The position numbers were made by a program, and so were the translations under genes. 64,000 nt of DNA. Source: Mycolicibacterium peregrinum. Lineage in GTDB: Bacteria; Actinomycetota; Actinomycetes; Mycobacteriales; Mycobacteriaceae. This document shows positions 57,629-64,000 of this stretch, one piece after another (within the stretch, counting starts at the first letter, position 1; each line of letters begins with the position of its first letter). The DNA is taken from the NCBI RefSeq assembly GCF_002102345.1, contig NZ_LQPP01000042.1, forward strand, positions 124,001 through 188,000, written 5' to 3'. The notes under the pieces are model-generated. The model was not told the origin of the DNA. It did not search any database and saw nothing but the letters and a program-made list of their open reading frames with translations.

Positions 57629-58441
57629 TCAGTTGTCCTGGGGCGGCTGCGCGGACGGAAACTGTGGCGCGCGCTTCTCACGCAAGGCGGTGTAGCCCTC
57701 CACCACGTCCGGGCCGAGGAAAGTCAGCATCTCGTAGGCCGCGGACTGGTCGAAGATCGGGCCCGCATTGCGCAGCCAGTTGTTGAGTGCCCGCTTGGTC
57801 AGCCGGATCGCCTGTTGGGCGCCGGTGGCCAGATTGTCGGCGATCCGCAGTGCTTCGTCCAGGACCTCCTCGCGCGGAAGGGCTTTGGCGACCATCCCAA
57901 TGCGCTCGGCCTCGGTGCCGCCGATCATCTCGCCGGTCATCAGGTAGTACTTGGCCTTCGCGGTCCCGGCCAGGAGCGGCCAGATGATGGCGGCATGGTC
58001 GCCCGCGGCCACGCCGAGTTTGACGTGTCCGTCGCCGATCCGCGCGTCCTCGGCGATGATCGCGACGTCGGCGAGCAGGGCGGCCACCGCGCCGGCGCCG
58101 ACGGCGACACCGTTGATCGCGGACACGATCGGCTTGTCGCAGTTGATCATGTTGTAGACGAGGTCGCTCATCTCGGACAGCATGTGTGACACCCGGTCGT
58201 AGTCACCGGCCATCCGCTCGACCATGGCCAGGTCGCCGCCTGCGCTGAAGGCCTTGCCTGCGCCGGTGATCACCGCGACCCGGGTCTGGGGATCGGCGGC
58301 CACGTCCTTCCAGATGTTGGCCAGCTCGGTGTGCATGCCCTCGTCGGCCGCGTTGTACTTCTCCGGTCGGTTCAGCGTGATCAGCAGGACGCCGTTGTCC
58401 CGGCGGGTCAGCGTCAGCTGCTGGTAATCAGAGAAATCCAT
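57629..58441 (-). CDS. Crotonase-fold protein with altered active site
   Basis: 270 residues from ATG 58441. The oxyanion-hole segments GKAFSAGGDLAM and NGVAVGAGAVAALLAD and the fold length are those of the enoyl-CoA hydratase/isomerase superfamily. Both catalytic Glu of hydratases are missing: the first position is Ala/Val (GAGAVAAL), the second His (RIGDGHVKLG). A following Asp (GVAAGDHAAIIWP) gives a His/Asp pair as in 6-oxocamphor hydrolase-type C-C hydrolases. So a hydratase label would be risky; a hydrolase or isomerase of CoA or diketone substrates is more likely. Confidence 0.88.
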   Translation of the reverse strand: MDFSDYQQLTLTRRDNGVLLITLNRPEKYNAADEGMHTELANIWKDVAADPQTRVAVITGAGKAFSAGGDLAMVERMAGDYDRVSHMLSEMSDLVYNMINCDKPIVSAINGVAVGAGAVAALLADVAIIAEDARIGDGHVKLGVAAGDHAAIIWPLLAGTAKAKYYLMTGEMIGGTEAERIGMVAKALPREEVLDEALRIADNLATGAQQAIRLTKRALNNWLRNAGPIFDQSAAYEMLTFLGPDVVEGYTALREKRAPQFPSAQPPQDN

Positions 58442-58521
58442 GGGGCGGTCCCTTCTGTCTGCACACACTGCAGCGTGCGTATTCAACCGAAGTTACGGTT
58501 TTTCGACCATGTAAGTCAATT

Positions 58522-58539
58522 ATCGACCGAATGGTTGAT
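58522..58539. promoter_or_regulatory. Inverted repeat between crotonase and SDR genes
   Basis: ATCGACC (58522-58528), GAAT, GGTTGAT (58533-58539), 6 of 7 pairs; a second TCGACCAT lies 20 bases upstream (58503). Found in the AT-rich 163 bases between divergent starts, so a TetR operator is likely. Confidence 0.6.
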
Positions 58540-58604
58540 TTTCTGCATCGGTGCGCCGATAGTGGCCATAGCGTCCACATCACCGCAGATCGGGAGGTCG
58601 GATA

Positions 58605-59342
58605 GTGCGTTTCGACAACAAAGTCGCCGTTGTCACGGGTGCCGCGTCGGGGATCGGCCGGGCGATCGCGATAGAGCTGGCCGCGGACGGCGCCACCGTG
58701 GCCGCCGTCGACCGCAACGAAGCGGGCCTGGTGCAGACCGCTCAGGCCTGTGCCGGCGCCACCGCCCACGTGGTCGATCTGGCGGATCCGGCGGCGGTGA
58801 GCACACTGCGCGACGAGGTGCTGGCCGCACACGGACTGCCGGGTGTCATCGTCAATGCCGCGGGCTTCGACCGCGTCGAGCCGTTCATGTCCAACGACGA
58901 CGCGCTCTGGCAGTCGTTGGTCGCGGTGAACTTCCTCGGGCCGGTCCGCCTCACCCACGCGTTCCTCGAATCGATCCTCGCCAAGGGCGAAACGGCAAAG
59001 ATCGTCAACATTGCCAGCGATGCAGGGCGGGTGGGCAGTCTGGGGGAGACCGTCTATGCCGGCACCAAGGGTGGGGTCATCGCATTCACCAAGTCGCTGG
59101 CGCGTGAGATGGCGCGCCACCAGATCAACGTCAACTGTGTTTGCCCTGGACCGACCGACACCCCGCTGTTCGATTCGCTTCCCGACAAGGTCCGGGACGG
59201 ACTGATCAAGGCCATCCCGTTCCGTCGGGTCGCCAAGCCCGAGGAGGTCGCCAAGGCGGTGACCTTCTTCGCTTCTGACGATGCCAGCTTTATCACTGGC
59301 CAAGTCCTTAGTGTCAGTGGAGGCTTGACGATGGCCGGTTGA
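58605..59342 (+). CDS. Short-chain dehydrogenase (BadH-like)
   Basis: 245 residues from GTG 58605. TGAASGIGRAIAIELAADGA binds NAD(P), with VNAAG, the catalytic Ser in NIASDAG and Tyr/Lys in VYAGTKGG, then NCVCPGPTDTPLF. The family is classical SDR; similar genes beside crotonases act as 3-hydroxyacyl-CoA or 2-hydroxycyclohexanecarboxyl-CoA dehydrogenases. It is divergent from the crotonase gene over a shared operator region, so both steps probably belong to one degradation path. Confidence 0.93.
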   Translation: MRFDNKVAVVTGAASGIGRAIAIELAADGATVAAVDRNEAGLVQTAQACAGATAHVVDLADPAAVSTLRDEVLAAHGLPGVIVNAAGFDRVEPFMSNDDALWQSLVAVNFLGPVRLTHAFLESILAKGETAKIVNIASDAGRVGSLGETVYAGTKGGVIAFTKSLAREMARHQINVNCVCPGPTDTPLFDSLPDKVRDGLIKAIPFRRVAKPEEVAKAVTFFASDDASFITGQVLSVSGGLTMAG

Positions 59343-59481
59343 TGACCAACGGATGACCGGCACACGCCGAACCCGCTCTTGGTCGACGCCAGTTCGCAAT
59401 GGCATACTTGCTCAGCCCCTGGGCTCAACCCAGCCGATTCGGTTAGCCTCGGGGAGCAGATTGGCCAGTTGGGGGATTGCT

Positions 59482-59757
59482 ATGGCAAACGATCTGAGAG
59501 TGGACCCGGGGGCGCTGAGGGCGGGGGCCACTAGCAGCGAGATGATCGCTGCCGAATTGAGGCTGACCCCTGCCCGTCCGGATGCCGGGGGTTACCCCAG
59601 CAGTACCGGCGTCGTCGCGATGGATGGTGCGGTGAGCACAGTGCGGACCTACCAGTCGAGTCGCGTGAGCGCGCAGGCCGGGGACCTGTCTGCGGCCGCG
59701 CAGCGGTACGACGCGGTCGATGAGCAACACGCCGGGGGTCTGGCGGAGTTGATGTGA
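59482..59757 (+). CDS. EspC-like small type VII secretion protein
   Basis: 91 residues from ATG 59482. DLRVDPGALRAGATSSEMIA at the start and SVSAQAGDLSAAAQRYDAVDE-like helices near the end fit the EspC/DUF2580 family of small helical substrates of ESX systems. It ends in a GTGA overlap with the next gene, so the two are made together and probably pair. No ESX core genes are in the window. Confidence 0.8.
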   Translation: MANDLRVDPGALRAGATSSEMIAAELRLTPARPDAGGYPSSTGVVAMDGAVSTVRTYQSSRVSAQAGDLSAAAQRYDAVDEQHAGGLAELM

Positions 59758-60308
59758 ATGATCCGTCCGGCACCGGTCCTACTGGTGGAGACCTGACTCG
59801 TTCTCAGCTGGAAGCTTGGGACACAACGTATCTGGCGGAAGCTGCCGCCCGCTGGCGACAATCGGCCGCCGAGTCGGAAGCGCTGTTCGAGTGGCACCGG
59901 CAGAACGTGCACGCACCCGGTGGTGCCGAGTGGTCCGGCGACGCCAGTGAAGCCGCGGGAGAGCGGGTCAGCGCGGACACTGTCGTGGTCCGCAGGCAGG
60001 GCGACATTCAGCGGGAGGCGTCCGAGATCGCCGAGAACGGCTGCCGGGACATCCGCCTGGCAGTGGGGCAGGTGCTCGACGCCATCACCGCCGCCGAGGA
60101 CGACGGTTTCCAGGTGTCGGAGGATCTGAAGGTACGCGACACGCGGCGTATCGACGTGGCCACCATGGCGACGCGGTACACCGCATCGCGAGAGCACGCC
60201 GAGGACATCCGGTGGTACTGCGAGCGGCTCATGCAGGCCGAGATCTACCTGGGGCAGCGGCTCGAGGGCAAGGCCCTCGAGCTCGCCGCCGTCCGGTTCT
60301 CGGTGTGA
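59754..60308 (+). CDS. WXG100-like N-terminal domain protein without effector domain
   Basis: 184 residues from GTG 59754. Helical, with AARWRQSAAESEALFEWHRQ and GGAEWSGDASEAAGERVSAD, a W-x-G-type turn like that in PPE/LXG-type and EspA-like secretion partners. Many relatives carry a C-terminal enzyme or toxin after this part; here the protein stops at VRFSV. It may be a short form or a remnant. Coupled to the EspC-like gene, it is probably secreted as a heterodimer by an ESX system encoded elsewhere. Confidence 0.72.
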   Translation: MNDPSGTGPTGGDLTRSQLEAWDTTYLAEAAARWRQSAAESEALFEWHRQNVHAPGGAEWSGDASEAAGERVSADTVVVRRQGDIQREASEIAENGCRDIRLAVGQVLDAITAAEDDGFQVSEDLKVRDTRRIDVATMATRYTASREHAEDIRWYCERLMQAEIYLGQRLEGKALELAAVRFSV

Positions 60309-60323
60309 CCGAACGCTCGCCCG

Positions 60324-61781
60324 CTACAGCTGCGCCCAGATCGACTTGGTCTTGAGGTAGCCCTCGATACCCTCGTAGCCGAACTCCTTGCCGACTCCGG
60401 ACTGCTTGAAACCGCCGAACGGCACGTTGTGGTCAAACGTCAGCTGACAGTTCAGCCCCACCATGCCGGCCTGCAGGCGCCTACCCAAGCTGTGTGCACG
60501 GGCCAGGTTGGTGGTCCATACGGTGGCCGCCAGGCCGTAGTCGGTGTCGTTGGCCATCGCGATGGCTTCGTCGTCATCGTCGAAGGGAAGGATCGTGACG
60601 ACCGGTCCGAAGATCTCTTCCTTGTACAGGCGGCTGGTGGCCGGGTCGACGTTGGTCAGCACCGTGGGTTTGACGAAGTAACCCTTGCGGTCGAGTCGGT
60701 AACCGCCGGAAACGATCTCGACGCCGTCGCGCTTACCCTGGTCGATGTAGCCGAGCACCCGGTCGAGCTGCTTCTGGCTGACCAGTGGGCTGATCATGGC
60801 GCCCTCATCCTTGGGGCCCCCCAGGACGAGGTTCTCGCCGATCATCGAGATGCCTTGAACAACACGCTCATACACGCTGCGCTGCACGAAGATTCGTGAT
60901 CCGCACACACAGCCCTGCCCGGAATGCACGAAGATGCCCATCGAGGCCATCATGATCGCCATGTCGAGGTCGGCGTCCTCGTAGATCAGCACCGGTGACT
61001 TTCCGCCCAGCTCCAGGGTGACCTTCTTCAAGTTGTCCGCCGAGTCCCGCATGATCTGCTTGCCGACCTCGGTGGAGCCGGTGAAGGCGACCTTCTCGAC
61101 ATCGGGGTGCGCGGTGATCGCAGCACCCGCGGTGGCGCCGCATCCGATCACGAAGTTGGCCACCCCGTCGGGGACGCCGGCCTCGCCGATCAGCCGCTCC
61201 AGCAAGACCGCAGACAACGGGGTCTCCTCGGCCGGCTTGACGACGCTGGAGCAGCCGGCGGCGAGAGCCGGGGCGATCTTGGCGCAGGCGTTGAACAGCG
61301 GGCCGTTCCACGGATAGATCAGCCCCACCACGCCGTACGGCTCCTTGGTGGTGTACGCGTGCAGGTTTGAGTAATTGCTGTTGACGCCACCCTCCATCTG
61401 CACCTGGTAGCTGCTGCCGTTGAGCTTGGTGCACCAGCCCGCGTAGTAGCGGAAAAACTCGGCGCAGGTGGAGACGATCATCTCGGCCTGCATCGGCGGC
61501 ATGCCGGCGTCCAGCGATTCCAGCTCGGCGAATTCCCTGGCGTGCTCGTCGATCAGATCGCCCAGCTGCCACAGCACCTTGGCGCGCTGGCGGGCCGGGA
61601 TATCGGTCCAAACCCCGGACTGGTAGGCCGATTTCGCAGCGGCGACGGCGTCGTTGACCGCTTCCGGCCCGCAGTCCCGGAACTCGGTGATCTGCTCCTC
61701 GGTCGCGGGATCGATGACCGGAATCGTCTCGCCGGTACCCGGTCGGTCGCGGAGGTCGTCCAGAACTGTCTGTAGCGCCAT
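60324..61781 (-). CDS. Aldehyde dehydrogenase (NAD(P)-dependent)
   Basis: 485 residues from ATG 61781. PWNGPLFNACAKIAPALAAG, FTGSTEVGKQIM (NAD site), LELGGKSPVLI with the general base Glu, and the catalytic region SGQGCVCGSRIFV (Cys291/Cys293). The end VPFGGFKQSGVGKEFGYEGI is standard for ALDH. The family oxidises aliphatic or aromatic aldehydes. It is not in an operon with its neighbours. A palindrome lies 29 bases before the start, probably the site of a TetR regulator encoded elsewhere. Confidence 0.96.
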   Translation of the reverse strand: MALQTVLDDLRDRPGTGETIPVIDPATEEQITEFRDCGPEAVNDAVAAAKSAYQSGVWTDIPARQRAKVLWQLGDLIDEHAREFAELESLDAGMPPMQAEMIVSTCAEFFRYYAGWCTKLNGSSYQVQMEGGVNSNYSNLHAYTTKEPYGVVGLIYPWNGPLFNACAKIAPALAAGCSSVVKPAEETPLSAVLLERLIGEAGVPDGVANFVIGCGATAGAAITAHPDVEKVAFTGSTEVGKQIMRDSADNLKKVTLELGGKSPVLIYEDADLDMAIMMASMGIFVHSGQGCVCGSRIFVQRSVYERVVQGISMIGENLVLGGPKDEGAMISPLVSQKQLDRVLGYIDQGKRDGVEIVSGGYRLDRKGYFVKPTVLTNVDPATSRLYKEEIFGPVVTILPFDDDDEAIAMANDTDYGLAATVWTTNLARAHSLGRRLQAGMVGLNCQLTFDHNVPFGGFKQSGVGKEFGYEGIEGYLKTKSIWAQL

Positions 61782-61809
61782 GTGGTTCCCCTTCGTCTCA
61801 ACTGCCCAT

Positions 61810-61835
61810 GAATGCTGAGCACTTGCTTAGCATTC
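61810..61835. promoter_or_regulatory. Palindromic operator before the aldehyde dehydrogenase gene
   Basis: GAATGCTGAGC (61810-61820), ACTT, GCTTAGCATTC (61825-61835): 10 of 11 base pairs match. It lies 29-54 bases before the ALDH start on the minus strand, in the promoter zone. Confidence 0.78.
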
Positions 61836-61898
61836 GGGGATGTGGCGGTCAAGACCCGCACGTGCGGATCTAGTGGGGCGATCAGTCGGTATTTGCTG

Positions 61899-61927
61899 TT
61901 GTTGGAGGCACGAGGTGTCGATACGCT
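61899..61927 (+). promoter_or_regulatory. Promoter of the TOBE-domain gene, leaderless
   Basis: TTGTTG (61899-61904), 17 bases, TACGCT (61922-61927), then six bases to ATG 61934. The spacing makes a leaderless mRNA likely. Confidence 0.65.
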
Positions 61928-61933
61928 GACGCG

Positions 61934-62341
61934 ATGCCAGAGATCCGGGTCCGTGAGGCAGCCGAACTGCTCGGGGTCAGTGACGACACGGTGCGACGCT
62001 GGATCGACGACGGATCCCTGCCGTCCCACCTCGACGGCTCCGGCCGCAAGGTGATCGACGGGGCGGCTTTGGCGGCGTTCGCGCGGGCCAACGCCGCTGC
62101 GGCGCCAAAGGATCCGCTCGGCATCGGCAGCTCGGCGCGCAACCGCTTCACCGGTCTGGTCACCAACGTCGTTGCCGACGAGGTGATGGCTCAGGTCGAG
62201 ATGCAGTGCGGACCGTTCACCGTGGTGTCGCTGATGAGCAGCCAGTCGGTGCGTGAACTCGAGTTGGCCCCCGGCAGTGTCGCCGTCGCCGTGGTCAAGG
62301 CCACGACCGTGATCGTGGAAACGCCGAAAGGAAAGTCATGA
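61934..62341 (+). CDS. Helix-turn-helix plus TOBE (molybdate-binding) protein
   Basis: 135 residues from ATG 61934. Residues 1 to about 55 (IRVREAAELLGVSDDTVRRW) are an excisionase/MerR-like helix-turn-helix. Residues about 68-132 (SSARNRFTGLVTNVVADEVM, ELELAPGSVAVAVVKATTVI) are one Mop/TOBE domain that binds molybdate. It looks like a small ModE-type sensor. It overlaps modA by four bases, so it probably reports molybdate level to its own operon. Confidence 0.9.
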   Translation: MPEIRVREAAELLGVSDDTVRRWIDDGSLPSHLDGSGRKVIDGAALAAFARANAAAAPKDPLGIGSSARNRFTGLVTNVVADEVMAQVEMQCGPFTVVSLMSSQSVRELELAPGSVAVAVVKATTVIVETPKGKS

Positions 62342-63126
62342 CCCGAGCCCGGATGTTCGCCCTGGCACTGACCGGGGTGGCAGCAACGGCCCTCATCGGT
62401 GGCTGCAGTTCGGCCACGGAATCGGCCCCGGCTTCCCCTTCCAGCGCCGGGAGCGGTTCGATCACCGTGTTCGCCGCCGCGTCGCTGAAATCCGCGTTCA
62501 CCGAAATCGGCGAGCAGTTCAAAACCGACAACCCGGGGAGCTCCGTGGAGTTCTCGTTCGCCGGATCCTCGGACCTGGTCACCCAGCTCACCCAGGGGGC
62601 CGACGCCGACGTGTTCGCCTCGGCGGACACCCGGAACATGGAAAAGGCGGTGAGCGCGGACCTCGTGGAGGGGGGCCCGGTCAACTTCGCCACCAATACC
62701 CTCACCATCGCCGTCGCCCCGGGAAACCCCAAGGGCATCAAGACTTTCGCCGACCTGGCCAAGCCGGGAACCACCGTCGTGGTGTGCGCGCCGCCCGTGC
62801 CGTGCGGCGGTGCCACCGAAAAGGTCGAGAAGGCCACCGGCGTCACGCTGTCCCCGGTGAGCGAGGAGACCTCGGTCACCGACGTGCTCGGCAAGGTGAC
62901 CACCGGGCAGGCCGACGCCGGCCTCGTCTACGTCACCGACGCCGCCGGAGCCGGGGACAAGGTGAGCAACGTCGCATTCCCCGAGGCCGCCCAGGCGGTC
63001 AACACCTATCCGATCGCCGTGCTCAAACAGTCCGGGCACGCTGACCTGGCACACCGCTTCGTCGACCTGGTCACGGGTGAGGCCGGCCAAAAAGCACTTG
63101 CCAAGGCCGGATTCGCCAAGCCCTGA
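62338..63126 (+). CDS. modA: Molybdate-binding lipoprotein ModA
   Basis: 262 residues from ATG 62338. A lipobox ALIGGC places Cys23 as the lipidated first residue, followed by a Ser/Ala/Pro linker. The binding protein core has ITVFAAASLKSAFTEIGEQF, FSFAGSSDLVTQL, GADADVFASAD and GQADAGLVYVTDA, typical of ModA. It captures molybdate outside the membrane for the ModBC transporter. No modB or modC follows; the next gene is pat. Either the transporter is encoded elsewhere or this operon is a remnant. Confidence 0.95.
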   Translation: MTRARMFALALTGVAATALIGGCSSATESAPASPSSAGSGSITVFAAASLKSAFTEIGEQFKTDNPGSSVEFSFAGSSDLVTQLTQGADADVFASADTRNMEKAVSADLVEGGPVNFATNTLTIAVAPGNPKGIKTFADLAKPGTTVVVCAPPVPCGGATEKVEKATGVTLSPVSEETSVTDVLGKVTTGQADAGLVYVTDAAGAGDKVSNVAFPEAAQAVNTYPIAVLKQSGHADLAHRFVDLVTGEAGQKALAKAGFAKP

Positions 63127-63159
63127 CCGGGCCCGCGGCGGCGTCGTAGCCTTGGGGGC

Positions 63160-64000
63160 GTGGCCGATCTGACCGAGATCAGTGCCGACGACCTGGCAGC
63201 GCTGGAATTCTTCGCCGGTTGCCGGCCGTCCGTACTGGCGCCGTTGGCAGTCCTGCTGCGGCCGCTGTCGGTCGCGCCGGGCCAGGTGCTGATCCGGCAG
63301 GGTGACCCGGCTCTGACGTTCATGCTGATCGCCTCCGGGCGCACCCGGGTGGTCCACGACGGGCCGGACGGCCAGGCCGTCGTCGCGGATCTGGAGCCCG
63401 GTCTGATCATCGGTGAGATCGCGCTACTGCGCGATGCGTCGCGCACCGCCACTGTGACGGCACTCGATCCGGTCACGGGCTGGGTGGGGGACCGCGATGC
63501 GTTCGAAGTGATCCTGCACCTGCCCGGCATGTTCGACCGCATGGTGCGCATCGCGCGCCAACGATTGGCCGCGTTCATCACACCGATCCCGGTCCAGGTG
63601 CGCACCGGCGACTGGTTCTACCTGCGGCCGGTACTGCCCGGCGATGTCGAACGCACCATGAACGGCCCCGTCGAGTTTTCCAGTGAGACCCTCTACCGGC
63701 GTTTTCAGTCCGTGCGCAAGCCCACAAAGGCGCTGCTGGAGTACCTCTTCGAGGTCGACTACGCCGACCATTTCGTCTGGGTGATGACCGAGGGAGCACT
63801 GGGGCCCGTCGTCGCCGACGCCCGCGTGGTCCGCGAAGGACACGATGCGACGACGGCCGAGGTGGCATTCACCGTCGGCGACGACTATCAGGGCCGCGGT
63901 ATCGGCACGTTTCTGATGGATGCCCTGGTGGTGTCCGCGGATTACCTTGGGATCAAACGCTTTACCGCCCGGGTGTTGAGTGACAACTACGCGATGCGAC
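63160..64000 (+). CDS. pat: cAMP-dependent lysine acetyltransferase Pat, partial
   Basis: The first 280 residues from GTG 63160; the end is cut by the window edge (the family has about 333). Residues about 15-140 are a cyclic nucleotide-binding domain with the phosphate loop IIGEIALLRDASRTATVTAL. A linker (FITPIPVQVRTGDWFYLRPV) leads to the GNAT domain with the acetyl-CoA loop FTVGDDYQGRGIGTFLMDAL. It is the ortholog of MsPat and Rv0998, which acetylate acetyl-CoA synthetase and other proteins when cAMP binds. In M. smegmatis one target is a universal stress protein. Confidence 0.96.
   Translation, partial: MADLTEISADDLAALEFFAGCRPSVLAPLAVLLRPLSVAPGQVLIRQGDPALTFMLIASGRTRVVHDGPDGQAVVADLEPGLIIGEIALLRDASRTATVTALDPVTGWVGDRDAFEVILHLPGMFDRMVRIARQRLAAFITPIPVQVRTGDWFYLRPVLPGDVERTMNGPVEFSSETLYRRFQSVRKPTKALLEYLFEVDYADHFVWVMTEGALGPVVADARVVREGHDATTAEVAFTVGDDYQGRGIGTFLMDALVVSADYLGIKRFTARVLSDNYAMR

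Overview
The window is chromosomal DNA from a high-GC, fast-growing mycobacterium (Mycolicibacterium type). The evidence is a near-copy of the MspA porin, an intact mprA-mprB-pepD-moaB2 locus, and the galU-glp-rimJ-sepX order known from mycobacteria (Rv0993 to Rv0996 in M. tuberculosis). GTG starts and apparently leaderless promoters are common. No replication origin, rRNA or CRISPR array is present; there is one tRNA gene, tRNA-Ala(CGC).

Region 1 (1 to about 31.65 kb) is a siphovirus prophage that continues beyond the left edge. Nearly all its genes are on the minus strand, so the phage reads from high to low coordinates. From right to left these are: a lysogeny switch of two divergent helix-turn-helix regulators (30.95-31.64 kb); an early operon of small, tightly overlapping genes including secreted and membrane peptides, a WhiB protein, a Cas4-type exonuclease, a DUF4406 protein, a C5 cytosine methyltransferase, a D5/P4-type primase-helicase and a RusA-type resolvase; the packaging and head genes (HNH, small and large terminase, portal, protease, HK97-type capsid); the head-tail connectors; the tail tube, chaperones and tape measure; and four minor tail genes, the last cut by the window edge. 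One minor tail gene carries a frameshift inside a long perfect hairpin. The integrase and lysis genes are not in the window.

Region 2 (31.7 to 50.66 kb) is conserved mycobacterial backbone. It holds rpmF; the MprAB envelope-stress two-component system with its HtrA-like protease PepD; moaB2; an MspA-type porin; mscL; a SAF-domain protein; an FmdB-type zinc-ribbon chaperone gene with a CIRCE operator; a universal stress protein and an amino-acid permease with a perfect CRP site upstream; a PucR-type regulator; 5-formyltetrahydrofolate cyclo-ligase; galU; the gephyrin-like glp; rimJ; the divisome membrane protein sepX/glpR; and tRNA-Ala.

Region 3 (50.66 to 63.13 kb) lies between sepX and the cAMP-controlled lysine acetyltransferase gene pat (Rv0998-like, cut by the right edge), which are close together in M. 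tuberculosis. It looks like accessory metabolic cargo: two cytochrome P450s with TetR regulators, an SDR with an Xre regulator, a TetR/crotonase/SDR group, a type VII secretion-like gene pair, an aldehyde dehydrogenase, and a TOBE regulator with modA but no modB or modC. Several divergent promoters here carry clear palindromic operators.
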